Shown in pieces: positions 37,287 through 45,826 of a stretch of DNA of 64,000 nucleotides. Source of the stretch: Bacteroidota bacterium (GTDB lineage: Bacteria > Bacteroidota > Bacteroidia > Chitinophagales > Chitinophagaceae); contig CANHHX010000001.1 of the NCBI GenBank assembly GCA_947461125.1, positions 27,276 through 91,275 of the forward strand. Direction: 5' to 3'. The position numbers were made by a program, and so were the translations under genes. The first letter of the stretch is position 1, and each line of letters opens with the position of its first letter. The notes beneath the pieces are model-generated. The model saw nothing but the letters and a program-made list of their open reading frames with translations, had not been told where the DNA came from and made no database searches.

Positions 37287-37478
37287 TTATGCAACTTCGT
37301 ATTCCAATTTTAATGGAGAGTGTTCGTTTTTAGAAGCAGCTAACACTTCTATCGCTACAACCTCACCGTTAATAGAATAATCGATTATAACACCATTTTT
37401 TTCATCAGACTCACTAATTTTTAAATCGTTAAGCCTAATATATAAAATGTCAGTTTCTTTGTCGTATTTAAGTTTCAT
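37287..37478 (-). CDS. DUF2283 family small protein
   Basis: This 63-residue protein, MKLKYDKETDILYIRL with GVIIDYSINGEVVAIEVL, matches the DUF2283 pattern. It starts 5 bases after the DUF4258 gene. DUF4258 and DUF2283 proteins are often encoded as neighbouring pairs and have been suggested to be toxin-antitoxin-like; function is unproven. It sits at the end of the wza-wzz-wbpM transcript. Confidence 0.82.
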   Translation of the reverse strand: MKLKYDKETDILYIRLNDLKISESDEKNGVIIDYSINGEVVAIEVLAASKNEHSPLKLEYEVA

Positions 37479-37483
37479 ATATA

Positions 37484-37738
37484 TTATTTTATATATTTAT
37501 TTAGCTTCGTAGTAAGATATACAGTTTTTACTAAAGCAGGATTTTGATTCCCATTAATAAATGCTCGAACCATATACTTAATGCCTAAACTGCTGATAAA
37601 TAACTTTTGATAAACAAGCTGATTATTTTCTAATTCTAAAATGTCATCCGGAGTTTCAATAACGTTTATAACATCAGTATGCTCAATATTACGATTCGCA
37701 ATCTGCTCTAAAGCGTGCTTTGAAAAAGAAAATTTCAT
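37484..37738 (-). CDS. DUF4258 family small protein
   Basis: This 84-residue basic protein begins KFSFSKHALEQIANRNI, the conserved H-A-x2-Q/R-x3-R region of DUF4258, and continues with VYQKLFI. Its ATG directly abuts the stop of the wbpM-like gene with no spacer, so it is translated in the same operon. DUF4258 has been linked to RelE-like toxin folds; here that is only an inference. Confidence 0.8.
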   Translation of the reverse strand: MKFSFSKHALEQIANRNIEHTDVINVIETPDDILELENNQLVYQKLFISSLGIKYMVRAFINGNQNPALVKTVYLTTKLNKYIK

Positions 37739-39667
37739 TTAACTATCAGCCCCCATCCCTACCACTTTCCCACCCATATCAAGCTTCTCAAACACACTAT
37801 TGTTGCTCACAAACTCTGGTACTATTTCCTTCATTTTTGCTACCAGGTACATTTCACTTTCGGCCTGATTAATGAGTGTAACTAGCGCATTAAAATGATC
37901 TTTTATTTCTTCAAACGCTACATCACGCACTTTAGCAATCATGATTTTATCGTGATAGGTATTGCCTGTGTTTTCGCCATCGTTTAAAAGCTCTTCATAC
38001 AGCTTTTCACCAGGGCGGAGTCCACTATACACAATATCAATATCAATATTAGGGATAAGACCGTATAAACGAATCATTTTTTTAGCCAAATCGGCAATGG
38101 CAACCGGCTGGCCCATATCAAAAACAAATATTTCACCACCATTACCCATACTACCAGCTTCTAATACTAGTTGGCAAGCTTCAGGGATGGTCATAAAATA
38201 ACGCGTAATATTTGGATGTGTAACGGTTATAGGCCCACCCTTTTCAATTTGTTGCTTAAACCTATTAATAACAGATCCGTTAGAACCTAGTACGTTGCCA
38301 AAACGAGTAGTTATATATTTTGTATGGCTAATATGTTTACTTAACCCTTGTACATAAATTTCGGCAAGGCGTTTACTAGCACCCATAACATTAGTAGGGT
38401 TAACGGCCTTATCAGTACTTACCATTACAAAACGCTCTACATTGTATTCGGCGGCTAAATCGGCAATAAGTTTGGTACCTATTACATTGTTACGAACCGC
38501 CTCGGTAGGACAAAGCTCCATCATGGGCACATGCTTGTAGGCTGCTGCATGATAAACGTAATGCGGTTTAAAATCGGTAAAAGCGTGGCGCATTCTATTC
38601 TCGTTGGTAATATTTGCGAGGTAAGAAACACAATTTACTTTTTTACCACTTTCTTGTAACTCTAATTCTAAACTATGTAGTGGTGTTTCGGCCTGATCAC
38701 ATAGTACAATAAGCTCGGGGCTATAGTTTAACAGTTGTCTTACTATTTCGGAGCCAATAGAACCTGCGGCACCGGTAACAAGAACACGCTTTCCTTTTAT
38801 TTGAGCGCGTATTTGGTTATTGTTAATATGAATAGGATCTCGCTCTAGCAACTCCTCAATATTTATAGACCTTAATTGACGGCTAGAAAAACTACCCTCG
38901 GTCCAATTGCTATATGCCGGAACAACGAGTACTTTAATTTCATGGTTTAAACAAAAATCGACAAGTTCATTTTTACGCTTTGCCGTAATGGTAAAAGAAG
39001 CAATAATAAGTTCGTCGATAGGTTCTTCTTGGGCGAGAGCAGCGAGATCATTAAAGGAAAGAATTTTAACACCATCGAGCGCCTTTTTTGTTTTTTTACG
39101 ATCATCATCTACAAAGGCTAAAATACTAATATGATTTTGACCATCATGCTCCAATACTCTTTTGGTAGCTACACCTGCCTCACCTGCTCCAAAAATAACT
39201 ACCGTTTTACGTTTCATTTTATAAGAACGCAAATAGGCAAAACCAAATTTAATACCTACCCTATACGTTAATAGTGCTAAAAAGCTAAACGTACCATATA
39301 CAATAATCACCACATTGTTTAATACCAGGTTATCTTGTATGGGGCTGCTAATAATGGATAACAAATAAAGTACCACACTTGACACCAACACCGATACCGC
39401 AATACGCAGTGCATCTTGCATACCTGTGTAGCGCACAATACCTGCATAGGTTTTAATGGTTGTAAATACAAATGCATTTACAATAAGCATAATAGCAACG
39501 GTGGTAAGTAGGCTTTCCCAATTTACCCCTACTAGCGTTAAATTTTGCTTTACAATAAAAGCAAGTAATAATGCCGTAGTTGTAACCCCCAGGTCAATTA
39601 CAAATATGATCCAGCGAGGAACGATATTTATTTTGTTAAGCATAAATTTTTTATTGGTTATAAGCAT
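37739..39667 (-). CDS. Membrane nucleoside-diphosphate-sugar 4,6-dehydratase (WbpM/CapD family)
   Basis: This 642-residue protein has four N-terminal membrane segments, a first Rossmann motif VVIFGAGEAGVAT, and a catalytic domain with VLVTGAAGSIGSEIVRQL and VSTDKAVNPTNVMGASKR. The C-terminus matches WbpM/PglF-type UDP-GlcNAc C6-dehydratases. A second ATG eight codons in (39641-39643) is an equally plausible start. It probably supplies a 6-deoxy-4-keto HexNAc for the initiating or a branch sugar. Confidence 0.9.
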   Translation of the reverse strand: MLITNKKFMLNKINIVPRWIIFVIDLGVTTTALLLAFIVKQNLTLVGVNWESLLTTVAIMLIVNAFVFTTIKTYAGIVRYTGMQDALRIAVSVLVSSVVLYLLSIISSPIQDNLVLNNVVIIVYGTFSFLALLTYRVGIKFGFAYLRSYKMKRKTVVIFGAGEAGVATKRVLEHDGQNHISILAFVDDDRKKTKKALDGVKILSFNDLAALAQEEPIDELIIASFTITAKRKNELVDFCLNHEIKVLVVPAYSNWTEGSFSSRQLRSINIEELLERDPIHINNNQIRAQIKGKRVLVTGAAGSIGSEIVRQLLNYSPELIVLCDQAETPLHSLELELQESGKKVNCVSYLANITNENRMRHAFTDFKPHYVYHAAAYKHVPMMELCPTEAVRNNVIGTKLIADLAAEYNVERFVMVSTDKAVNPTNVMGASKRLAEIYVQGLSKHISHTKYITTRFGNVLGSNGSVINRFKQQIEKGGPITVTHPNITRYFMTIPEACQLVLEAGSMGNGGEIFVFDMGQPVAIADLAKKMIRLYGLIPNIDIDIVYSGLRPGEKLYEELLNDGENTGNTYHDKIMIAKVRDVAFEEIKDHFNALVTLINQAESEMYLVAKMKEIVPEFVSNNSVFEKLDMGGKVVGMGADS

Positions 39668-39700
39668 AATAGTGGGGGCTATTAATGAATAATATATAGG

Positions 39701-40798
39701 TTAATCAGCTATGATTCCAGCAAATAATTTTTTAAATATTAAAACCAAAACAGTTAAAAAGCCAGCCAAAAATCCGCCAAGTATTAACGATTTTAATTTA
39801 CCTACTTTATCTTTTTTAAGCGGTAATATAGGCCTATCAATTACCTGAATAAGTGGCGTTTCTTTACGGAGGCTCACTTTAGACATTTCTAAGTTGGTAA
39901 CCAACTGTGTTAGTATGGCCGTATTAGCCTGCACATCTACCTGACGGCGGGTACCTGGTGATTTACGAACCATCATAGCTGGGTTTAACCCAAAAGTATT
40001 ATCAGCAGCTGCAGCAACACCCGTAATAGCACCATTAAGCTCGGCTCTAATACTATCGGTTTGGTGTTGGAGTATCTCCATGTTTTGTCTGGCCTTTTTA
40101 CTTTTAATTTCGATGTAGTAACTAGATACTTCTTGTGCTATACTTTCCGTAAAAGCTTTGCTAAAAAGCTCGTCGGTACTTTTAACTTCTATGCTAATAA
40201 TCGATATTTTTTTATCTTTTTGCGCAACACTTAATAGCCCATTTGCACCTGCTATGCTTTCGTAAATTTTACCCAAAATGCTGTCTTGCTGAAGCGTGAA
40301 CTTAGATCTATCAGCGTCTGGCGCAAATACAATTCCTTTTAAAAGTGGTTTGGTATCCCAATCTTTATTAAGCTCATTAAAATTAATATAGTACTGCGCA
40401 AAACTTTGTATTTTACCATTAAGGGTAATGGGGTTTAGTAAAGATTTTTCTACAATGTTGCGGCTTTTCATGAGCTCAATTAAGTTAGCCCCACTAAACG
40501 CACCGCCTGCACTTCCACCTAAATCCATACCCAAACTACTAGCTAGGCCTAGGGCACTAGATAAACCACCGCCACCTTGTTTTTCGTCTTCTAAAACAAA
40601 ACTTAAACTAGCGGTGTAGGTTGCTTTTTGTGTAAAAGCATAACCCACACCAATAGCACCACCTATAATACCTGCAGCAACTATTACAAGCCACCTAGTT
40701 AATAAAAAGCAGTACCAGTCTTTTATTTTTAAGATGAGTTCTTTTAAAGAAATCTCATCCTCAGCTATATTTTGTATATCGTTGTTGTTTTGATGCAT
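39701..40798 (-). CDS. wzz: Chain-length determinant / Wzz-family protein
   Basis: This 365-residue protein has a cytoplasmic N-terminus, a membrane segment at about 35-55 (LVIVAAGIIGGAIGVGYA), a periplasmic helical domain, and a second membrane segment near the end (LILGGFLAGFLTVLVLIF) preceded by the proline-rich VIDRPILPLKKDK. This is the Wzz/GumC N-terminal arrangement without a fused tyrosine kinase. It sits 10 bases after the export protein gene. Confidence 0.88.
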   Translation of the reverse strand: MHQNNNDIQNIAEDEISLKELILKIKDWYCFLLTRWLVIVAAGIIGGAIGVGYAFTQKATYTASLSFVLEDEKQGGGGLSSALGLASSLGMDLGGSAGGAFSGANLIELMKSRNIVEKSLLNPITLNGKIQSFAQYYINFNELNKDWDTKPLLKGIVFAPDADRSKFTLQQDSILGKIYESIAGANGLLSVAQKDKKISIISIEVKSTDELFSKAFTESIAQEVSSYYIEIKSKKARQNMEILQHQTDSIRAELNGAITGVAAAADNTFGLNPAMMVRKSPGTRRQVDVQANTAILTQLVTNLEMSKVSLRKETPLIQVIDRPILPLKKDKVGKLKSLILGGFLAGFLTVLVLIFKKLFAGIIAD

Positions 40799-40808
40799 GG
40801 GGAGATAT

Positions 40809-43262
40809 TTATAATCTTAACAGGGCTATAATTAAACCAGCCAAACTAGCAATGGAACTACTAATACCAATTAACTCGCCGGTAGTTACTTTTTTACCAG
40901 CTTCCTTTTTAGGAACAATAATTTCTGATCCTGGGCGTACCTTAGGGCGTGCAGTAAAAAATAAAAACTTTTTAGACCTACTTGCTTCTCCATTGGCGTA
41001 AACAATATAGGCTTTGCTTCTAATGGCATCGGCACTGTACCCACCCGCAGCAGTAATATAATTATCAAAACTATTGTTTTTACTATACGGCACTTGTGTA
41101 GTTAAAAGTACCGCACCGCCCACTTTAATTTGGCCATCGTACTTAGGTATAAAAATTTCGTCGTTTACTTTTAATACAACGTCTTCTTCCGAACCTGGAT
41201 TATTCAAAACACCCGTTAAATTTAAGGGTACTTTAATAAACGTAACCTTTTTTTGGTCCTCTAACACTTCTATACCACTTGAATCTTTTAGAATCTTTTT
41301 AGAACGCTCAATGGCTTCTTCTTCCTTCTTCTTTTCTTCGGCAGTTTTGTTATGCACTAAATAAGCGCCTTCAACAAATGCATCGGAGGTAAAACCACCT
41401 GCACGTTTTAAAATACTACTTACTCTTTCGTTTCTAGCACTTAACGCATAAGGCCCAGGGTATTGAACCTGTCCCGTAATTTTCACAGATTCTGGTAATG
41501 TATAGCCTGCTTTGCGTCTAATTGTTACTACATCAAAAGCATTGAGTTGAATGCTAGCGGCTGCGGTACTAATGTCACCGTCAATTTCGGTATTGATAAT
41601 TTCGGCGGCTCTAAAATCTTTTTGCTCAATACTGTCGCGTTTTATTAGGCGCGCTATTTCTATGCTCTTATAAGCAGCATCAGTAAAACCACCTGCTTGT
41701 ATAATTAAATCTTTTAGGGTTAGTCCTTGTACATATTCAAAAGTACCTGGCTTTCTAATTTCACCCTGTACATATACGTTAAATGAATCTTTTAATGCTT
41801 GTTTAGAAGTAATAACTACTTCGTCTTCTCTTTGTAATGCCAAGTTATTGATTGCATCACCATTAAGCGCTTTGGCTACATCAAAACTTACAATAGATTT
41901 GGTAAGATCTTCTTGCAAACGAATAATTTGTCCACGACCTGTGTAAGCATCCTGGGTTAAACCATCTGCTTTGCGGATAAGGTCGGCAACTTTTAAATTT
42001 GGCGTAAGTTCAAACACATCGGGCCTGTATACGGCACCTTCAATTTTTACGCGGTTGCTAAAACGGTTTAATAGTTTGCTTACCACAAAAACATCACCCA
42101 TTTGAGGTGCGTAAGTATTATACTGCGTCTGCGTTACATCTTTAATTTGTCTTTCTTTACTGTTTTGTGCAAACACTTTTACACTAGCCTGGTAGGCAGT
42201 ATCTGTAAATCCAGATGCAAAAGCTAATACATTGGCAAAGTTTTCGCCAGGTAATACTTCAAAAATACCTGGGCGTTTTACTTGCCCTTGTAATGATACC
42301 CTTGTTTTATAACTTGGAATTCTAATAACGTCATTGTCTTTTAATCCCACATTATCTGATTGATCTCCGTTTAAAAGCATACGGTACAAATCTATTTTTT
42401 TAAATAATTTGTTATCACGCATCAGTTCAATTTCTCTAAATGATCCAAACGCTGTTGGACCACCACTCACATAAAGTGCATTAAACACAGTAGCTAAACT
42501 AGACAACCTGTATGTGGCTGGCCTATTTGCACCAATAATAGTCACTTTAATGGTGCGTATTTTACTAAGTGTTACCGCAATTTTGCTACCACCACTACGC
42601 AGGTAATTGTATACCGTTGCACCCATGGTGTTTTTAATTTTTTGTGTAGCCGCTTCGATAGTTAAACCTGCTACACGTATAAGCCCTACGTTAGGGATGC
42701 TTATATTGCCTTCTGGGCTCACCGTTAAATCACCACTGTATTCCTGCACACCATACACGCTAACAGCAATTTGGTCGTTAGGGCCAAGCACGTAATTAAG
42801 CGGAGTAGCTAATGACATGTTAGGTTCAAAACTTGGTGCTACACTGCTATATAATTCTGATCCAAAAATGAGTGGATCAATAAGTGGCTTAGGAAGTTTT
42901 TCGGTATATTTTTCAGTGTCGGCGGTATCGGATGCACTTGCTTCTCTGCCGTTTTCTGGTGTTGCTTTTTTTGTATTAGTTGTGGTTGTTTTAGCTGCAC
43001 CACCAATGCGTGCTTTAAGTTTTGCAAACTCGGCAGCACTCATCCCTTTGGCAATGGCCATAGGCTCGGCTTGCTCGATGGTCATACCTTGTGCACTAAG
43101 TTGTGCTTTTAGCTTTGCAATATCAGCGTCGGCTAATTGGTCTACTCTAACGTTTGCCAAATTATTGCCTTTAAGCAAATCTTGCGCAGAAGCTGTTGAG
43201 GTTAAGATCAGAAGCATTAGAATTAAGATTCCTGCTTTTTTTATCAGTTGTTGTAGTTGCAT
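40809..43262 (-). CDS. wza: Polysaccharide export outer-membrane protein (Wza-like, SLBB repeats)
   Basis: This 817-residue protein has a signal peptide ending near TASAQ, a Poly_export domain (NYVLGPNDQIAVSVYG, then VSPEGNISIPNVG), and several SLBB domains such as VNVYVQGEIRKPGTF-type units. The C-terminal hydrophobic helix is SIASLAGLIIALLRL. It is larger than classical Wza, as is usual in Bacteroidota. It is the first gene of the leftward export module, behind the 563-base junction region. Confidence 0.9.
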   Translation of the reverse strand: MQLQQLIKKAGILILMLLILTSTASAQDLLKGNNLANVRVDQLADADIAKLKAQLSAQGMTIEQAEPMAIAKGMSAAEFAKLKARIGGAAKTTTTNTKKATPENGREASASDTADTEKYTEKLPKPLIDPLIFGSELYSSVAPSFEPNMSLATPLNYVLGPNDQIAVSVYGVQEYSGDLTVSPEGNISIPNVGLIRVAGLTIEAATQKIKNTMGATVYNYLRSGGSKIAVTLSKIRTIKVTIIGANRPATYRLSSLATVFNALYVSGGPTAFGSFREIELMRDNKLFKKIDLYRMLLNGDQSDNVGLKDNDVIRIPSYKTRVSLQGQVKRPGIFEVLPGENFANVLAFASGFTDTAYQASVKVFAQNSKERQIKDVTQTQYNTYAPQMGDVFVVSKLLNRFSNRVKIEGAVYRPDVFELTPNLKVADLIRKADGLTQDAYTGRGQIIRLQEDLTKSIVSFDVAKALNGDAINNLALQREDEVVITSKQALKDSFNVYVQGEIRKPGTFEYVQGLTLKDLIIQAGGFTDAAYKSIEIARLIKRDSIEQKDFRAAEIINTEIDGDISTAAASIQLNAFDVVTIRRKAGYTLPESVKITGQVQYPGPYALSARNERVSSILKRAGGFTSDAFVEGAYLVHNKTAEEKKKEEEAIERSKKILKDSSGIEVLEDQKKVTFIKVPLNLTGVLNNPGSEEDVVLKVNDEIFIPKYDGQIKVGGAVLLTTQVPYSKNNSFDNYITAAGGYSADAIRSKAYIVYANGEASRSKKFLFFTARPKVRPGSEIIVPKKEAGKKVTTGELIGISSSIASLAGLIIALLRL

Positions 43263-43344
43263 GAAAAGTTATGTTTGAAAATATTGGGGGTTGTTATTTT
43301 GTTGGGTTTTGGGTTATTTGTTCCGCTTTGCTGTTTTTTGTTGC

Positions 43345-43368
43345 GAACCGCGCAGGGCTCCGCCGTTC
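43345..43368. repeat. REP-like imperfect palindrome
   Basis: GAACCGCGCAG pairs imperfectly (two mismatches) with CTCCGCCGTTC around a two-base centre, in a locally GC-rich patch of otherwise AT-rich DNA. This is the form of a dispersed REP-type element; only one copy is in the window. Confidence 0.4.
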
Positions 43369-43528
43369 TCAATCACAGATGGCAGACGACAATTTGTTCG
43401 GATCCGCCGCTTAGACCAAGTATTATTTTAATCGTTTAGTGCTAAAAATAAAATACCCATCCACGGTAGTAACATAAACTAGGGGGGACAGGTTAATTTT
43501 TACACTCGCAACTATTTGATTTATAGTA

Positions 43529-43571
43529 AGTTAATAGACCTATGGGGGGGGTAATGTAAGTGCTATTAACT
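43529..43571. repeat. Inverted repeat enclosing a G8 tract
   Basis: AGTTAATAG (43529-43537) and CTATTAACT (43563-43571) are perfect 9-base arms around a 25-base loop with eight consecutive G. It lies about 280 bases upstream of the wza-like gene. It could be a regulator site or a slippage-prone tract; neither is demonstrated. Confidence 0.4.
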
Positions 43572-43707
43572 GAACTCATGCAAATATATAGCTAAATCAG
43601 TGAAAGTCAATTAAAATACGGCGAAAAACTTATTAAGATAAAATAGTATTTGTGTTTAATTTTTGGATTGTTTTTTTTAACAAATATCACTTTAATGGCA
43701 ATAAAGC

Positions 43708-43727
43708 TACAGCCGCCCATCAATAAG
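43708..43727. repeat. Direct repeat, left copy (duplicated 3' end of dehydrogenase gene)
   Basis: This 20-base segment matches 44017-44036 with one mismatch, in the same orientation, 309 bases away. Read on the minus strand it encodes ALIDGRL followed by a stop, the same C-terminus as the intact dehydrogenase at 44016-45296. It is therefore a copy of that gene's 3' end. Confidence 0.75.
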
Positions 43728-43825
43728 GGCTTTTGCGCTCCAACACATCTACTTTGAGCGCATTTCCCGCAGATCTTGGGGCTCCCTGGCTCTACTCAGC
43801 CCAATTACACGATATTACACTAGCA

Positions 43826-44035
43826 ATGAAAAAACTTACCATCATTATAGAAAAAACAAAAGACATGTATTCTGCTTTCGCAGAAAATATGGAAGGAATT
43901 TACGGGGGCGGGAACACCATCCAAGAAGCAAAAGAATCAATAAACACTTCAATAAATCTATACGAGAAACACAACAACCTAAAACCGCAAGAATATGAAA
44001 TCACTTATAAGGTTATTACAACCGCCCATCAATAA
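43826..44035 (+). CDS. HicB-like orphan antitoxin-type protein
   Basis: This 69-residue protein begins MKKLTIIIEKTKDMYSAFAE and has MEGIYGGGNTIQEAKESI, the small partial RNase-H-like HicB fold (strand, strand with glycine turn, helix). No HicA toxin and no DNA-binding domain are present. The upstream 31 codons of the open frame cross a non-coding repeat, so I start at this ATG. Its last codons and stop lie in the right direct repeat and overlap the 3' end of the convergent dehydrogenase gene by 20 bases. Confidence 0.65.
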   Translation: MKKLTIIIEKTKDMYSAFAENMEGIYGGGNTIQEAKESINTSINLYEKHNNLKPQEYEITYKVITTAHQ

Positions 44036-45296
44036 GCTCTTTTGGTAGCACCCCTTTAACATCGTAGATAAATGCACCCGCGTTTTTATACAATTCAAAA
44101 CTAATGGTAGAGAGTATTTGCTTGTGTGGGACCGCTAATATAATGGCATCGTAATTAGATGCTAAATCTTTATCATTAATGAGCTGCACATTAAAGGATT
44201 TTTTAACCATATCAGCGTCCACTACCGGGTCATACACACTCACTTGCAAACCAACAGCAGTAAGGGTTGTATAAATATCAATCACTTTGGTGTTACGCGT
44301 ATCGGGGCAGTTTTCTTTAAAGGCAAAACCTGTAATTAACACTGTTTTTTGCGCAATGTTTCCTTGGTATTTTTTAGCAAGGGCTGCAATAATTTTTTCA
44401 GCAACAAACACACCCATTTTTTCATTAACCGCCCTGCCCGATAAAATAACATGCGGCTCATAACCCACCTGCTTGGCTTTAAATGCCAAGTAATGCGGAT
44501 CAACACTAATGCAGTGCCCGCCTACTAGCCCGGGTTTAAAAGGTAAAAAATTCCATTTGGTGTCGGCCGCTGCTAACACTTCTTGCGTATCAATATCTAG
44601 CTTATCAAAAAGCAAGGCGAGCTCATTCATAAATGAAATGTTTACATCGCGCTGCGCATTTTCGATAGCCTTAGCCGCTTCTGCAACTTTAATACTTGAC
44701 ACTTCATACACACCCGCCTCAATAATACTTTTGTAAATCGTTGCAACCATTTGCGTAGCCGCTGGCGTGCTTCCGGCAACCACTTTTACAATGCTAGCTA
44801 ACGACCTAGTAGCATCGCCCGGATTTATTCTTTCCGGCGAATAGCCCACAAAAAAATTTTGATTAAAAAGAAGACCGCTATACTTTTCTAAAACAGGGAC
44901 ACACACTTCGTTGGTACAGCCCGGATACACTGTAGACTCGTAAATAACAAGCCCACCCGGTTTTAAACAACTCGCTATAAGTTCACTAGCCGTAATTAAA
45001 TAACTGAGGTCTGGCAAATTAGAAGAGGTAAGCGGCGTTGGAACCGTAACAATAAAAACATTGGCGGTAGCAATGCTTGCAGCATCACAAGAAAATAGAA
45101 GCTTGTTGTTATGTTGTGCCGCGTGTATTTGCGCTGGCGTAACCTCGGCCGTTATATCTATCCCCTCCAATAACTGCGCAATTCGTGTAGGGTTATTATC
45201 ATACCCGGTAACGGGGTAATGCACACTGAGTGCAGTGGCAAGTGGAAGACCCACATACCCAAGTCCAATAACTGCAATTACAGGTGCGTTGTTCAT
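44016..45296 (-). CDS. UDP-N-acetylhexosamine 6-dehydrogenase (TviB/WbpO type), copy 2
   Basis: This 426-residue protein has [24 protein letters not shown] and the catalytic cysteine in LVGGHCISVDPHYLAFKA. It is a diverged paralogue of the enzyme at 33790-35079, with visibly more GC-rich codons like the core genes to its right. It makes the UDP-HexNAc uronic acid and may be the older chromosomal copy beside which the polysaccharide locus expanded. Its 3' end is duplicated at 43708-43727. Confidence 0.9.
   Translation of the reverse strand: MNNAPVIAVIGLGYVGLPLATALSVHYPVTGYDNNPTRIAQLLEGIDITAEVTPAQIHAAQHNNKLLFSCDAASIATANVFIVTVPTPLTSSNLPDLSYLITASELIASCLKPGGLVIYESTVYPGCTNEVCVPVLEKYSGLLFNQNFFVGYSPERINPGDATRSLASIVKVVAGSTPAATQMVATIYKSIIEAGVYEVSSIKVAEAAKAIENAQRDVNISFMNELALLFDKLDIDTQEVLAAADTKWNFLPFKPGLVGGHCISVDPHYLAFKAKQVGYEPHVILSGRAVNEKMGVFVAEKIIAALAKKYQGNIAQKTVLITGFAFKENCPDTRNTKVIDIYTTLTAVGLQVSVYDPVVDADMVKKSFNVQLINDKDLASNYDAIILAVPHKQILSTISFELYKNAGAFIYDVKGVLPKELIDGRL
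44017..44036. repeat. Direct repeat, right copy (genuine 3' end of dehydrogenase gene)
   Basis: This is the partner of 43708-43727. It contains the last codons of the dehydrogenase on the minus strand and the stop of the HicB-like ORF on the plus strand. Together the copies bracket a 289-base segment, as after site-specific integration at a gene's 3' end or after partial tandem duplication. Confidence 0.75.
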
Positions 45297-45320
45297 AAGA
45301 GTGGTAAAGATATAAAAACG

Positions 45321-45328
45321 TAACTTTG
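45321..45328 (+). promoter_or_regulatory. Candidate -7 element for ispF
   Basis: TAACTTTG is a perfect TAnnTTTG match 18 bases before the ispF ATG, giving a short leader. No TTTG or TTG occurs at the expected distance upstream, so only half the promoter is visible. Confidence 0.4.
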
Positions 45329-45346
45329 AAACACAATTTGAAATAC

Positions 45347-45826
45347 ATGAAGCTACGTATAGGCTACGGCATTGATTTTCACCAACTAGTAGAAGGCAGA
45401 GACCTTGTAATTGGTGGCGTTACCATCCCACACCACAAAGGTGCACTGGGCCACTCCGACGCCGACGTTTTATTACACGCTATTTGTGATGCGCTACTTG
45501 GCGCCGCATGCCTTGGCGATATTGGTGTTCACTTCCCAGACACATCGTCAGAATTTAAAAATATTGACAGTAAAATATTACTTGCTAAAACACGTACTTT
45601 AATTGAGGCCGAAGGTTATAGTGTTGGAAACATAGACGCCTCACTTTGTTTAGAAGCGCCAAAAATTAAACCTTATGTTTCGAGGATGCAAGAAACCATT
45701 GCGGGCATTTTAGGGATTGGCATTAAAGACGTTTCAATAAAAGCCACTACCACCGAAACCATGGGATTTGTTGGCCGCCAGGAAGGACTCGTGGCACACG
45801 CCGTTTGCCTTATTCACCAAGTTTAA
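45347..45826 (+). CDS. ispF: 2-C-methyl-D-erythritol 2,4-cyclodiphosphate synthase
   Basis: This 159-residue protein has the zinc ligands Asp10, His12 (GYGIDFH) and His44 ([12 protein letters not shown]) and the C-terminal [15 protein letters not shown] of IspF. It catalyses the cyclisation step of the MEP isoprenoid pathway, which also feeds undecaprenyl phosphate. I use the ATG at 45347; the longer frame needs a TTG inside the -7 element. Its 3' end overlaps the convergent porV by 17 bases. Confidence 0.96.
   Translation: MKLRIGYGIDFHQLVEGRDLVIGGVTIPHHKGALGHSDADVLLHAICDALLGAACLGDIGVHFPDTSSEFKNIDSKILLAKTRTLIEAEGYSVGNIDASLCLEAPKIKPYVSRMQETIAGILGIGIKDVSIKATTTETMGFVGRQEGLVAHAVCLIHQV

Larger units (their letters stand above)
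43263..43825. other. 563-base junction region between wza-like gene and HicB-like ORF
   Basis: No convincing gene is present. It holds a GC-rich imperfect palindrome (43345-43368), a run of six G (43482-43487), and a run of eight G (43544-43551) inside an inverted repeat. The first copy of the 20-base direct repeat is at 43708-43727, and a 7-base hairpin (TGCGCTC/GAGCGCA) is at 43734-43762. The leader of the wza operon must lie here, but I found no clear promoter. Confidence 0.6.

Noticed and set aside
39701..40798. Wzc-type tyrosine kinase fused to the chain-length protein
   Set aside because: The protein stops at 365 residues after the second membrane helix, and no Walker motif or tyrosine-rich tail is present.
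43257..43439. Plus-strand 60-codon ORF overlapping the wza-like start
   Set aside because: It has no family features, overlaps the start of a solid gene and crosses a REP-like palindrome; it is probably non-coding.
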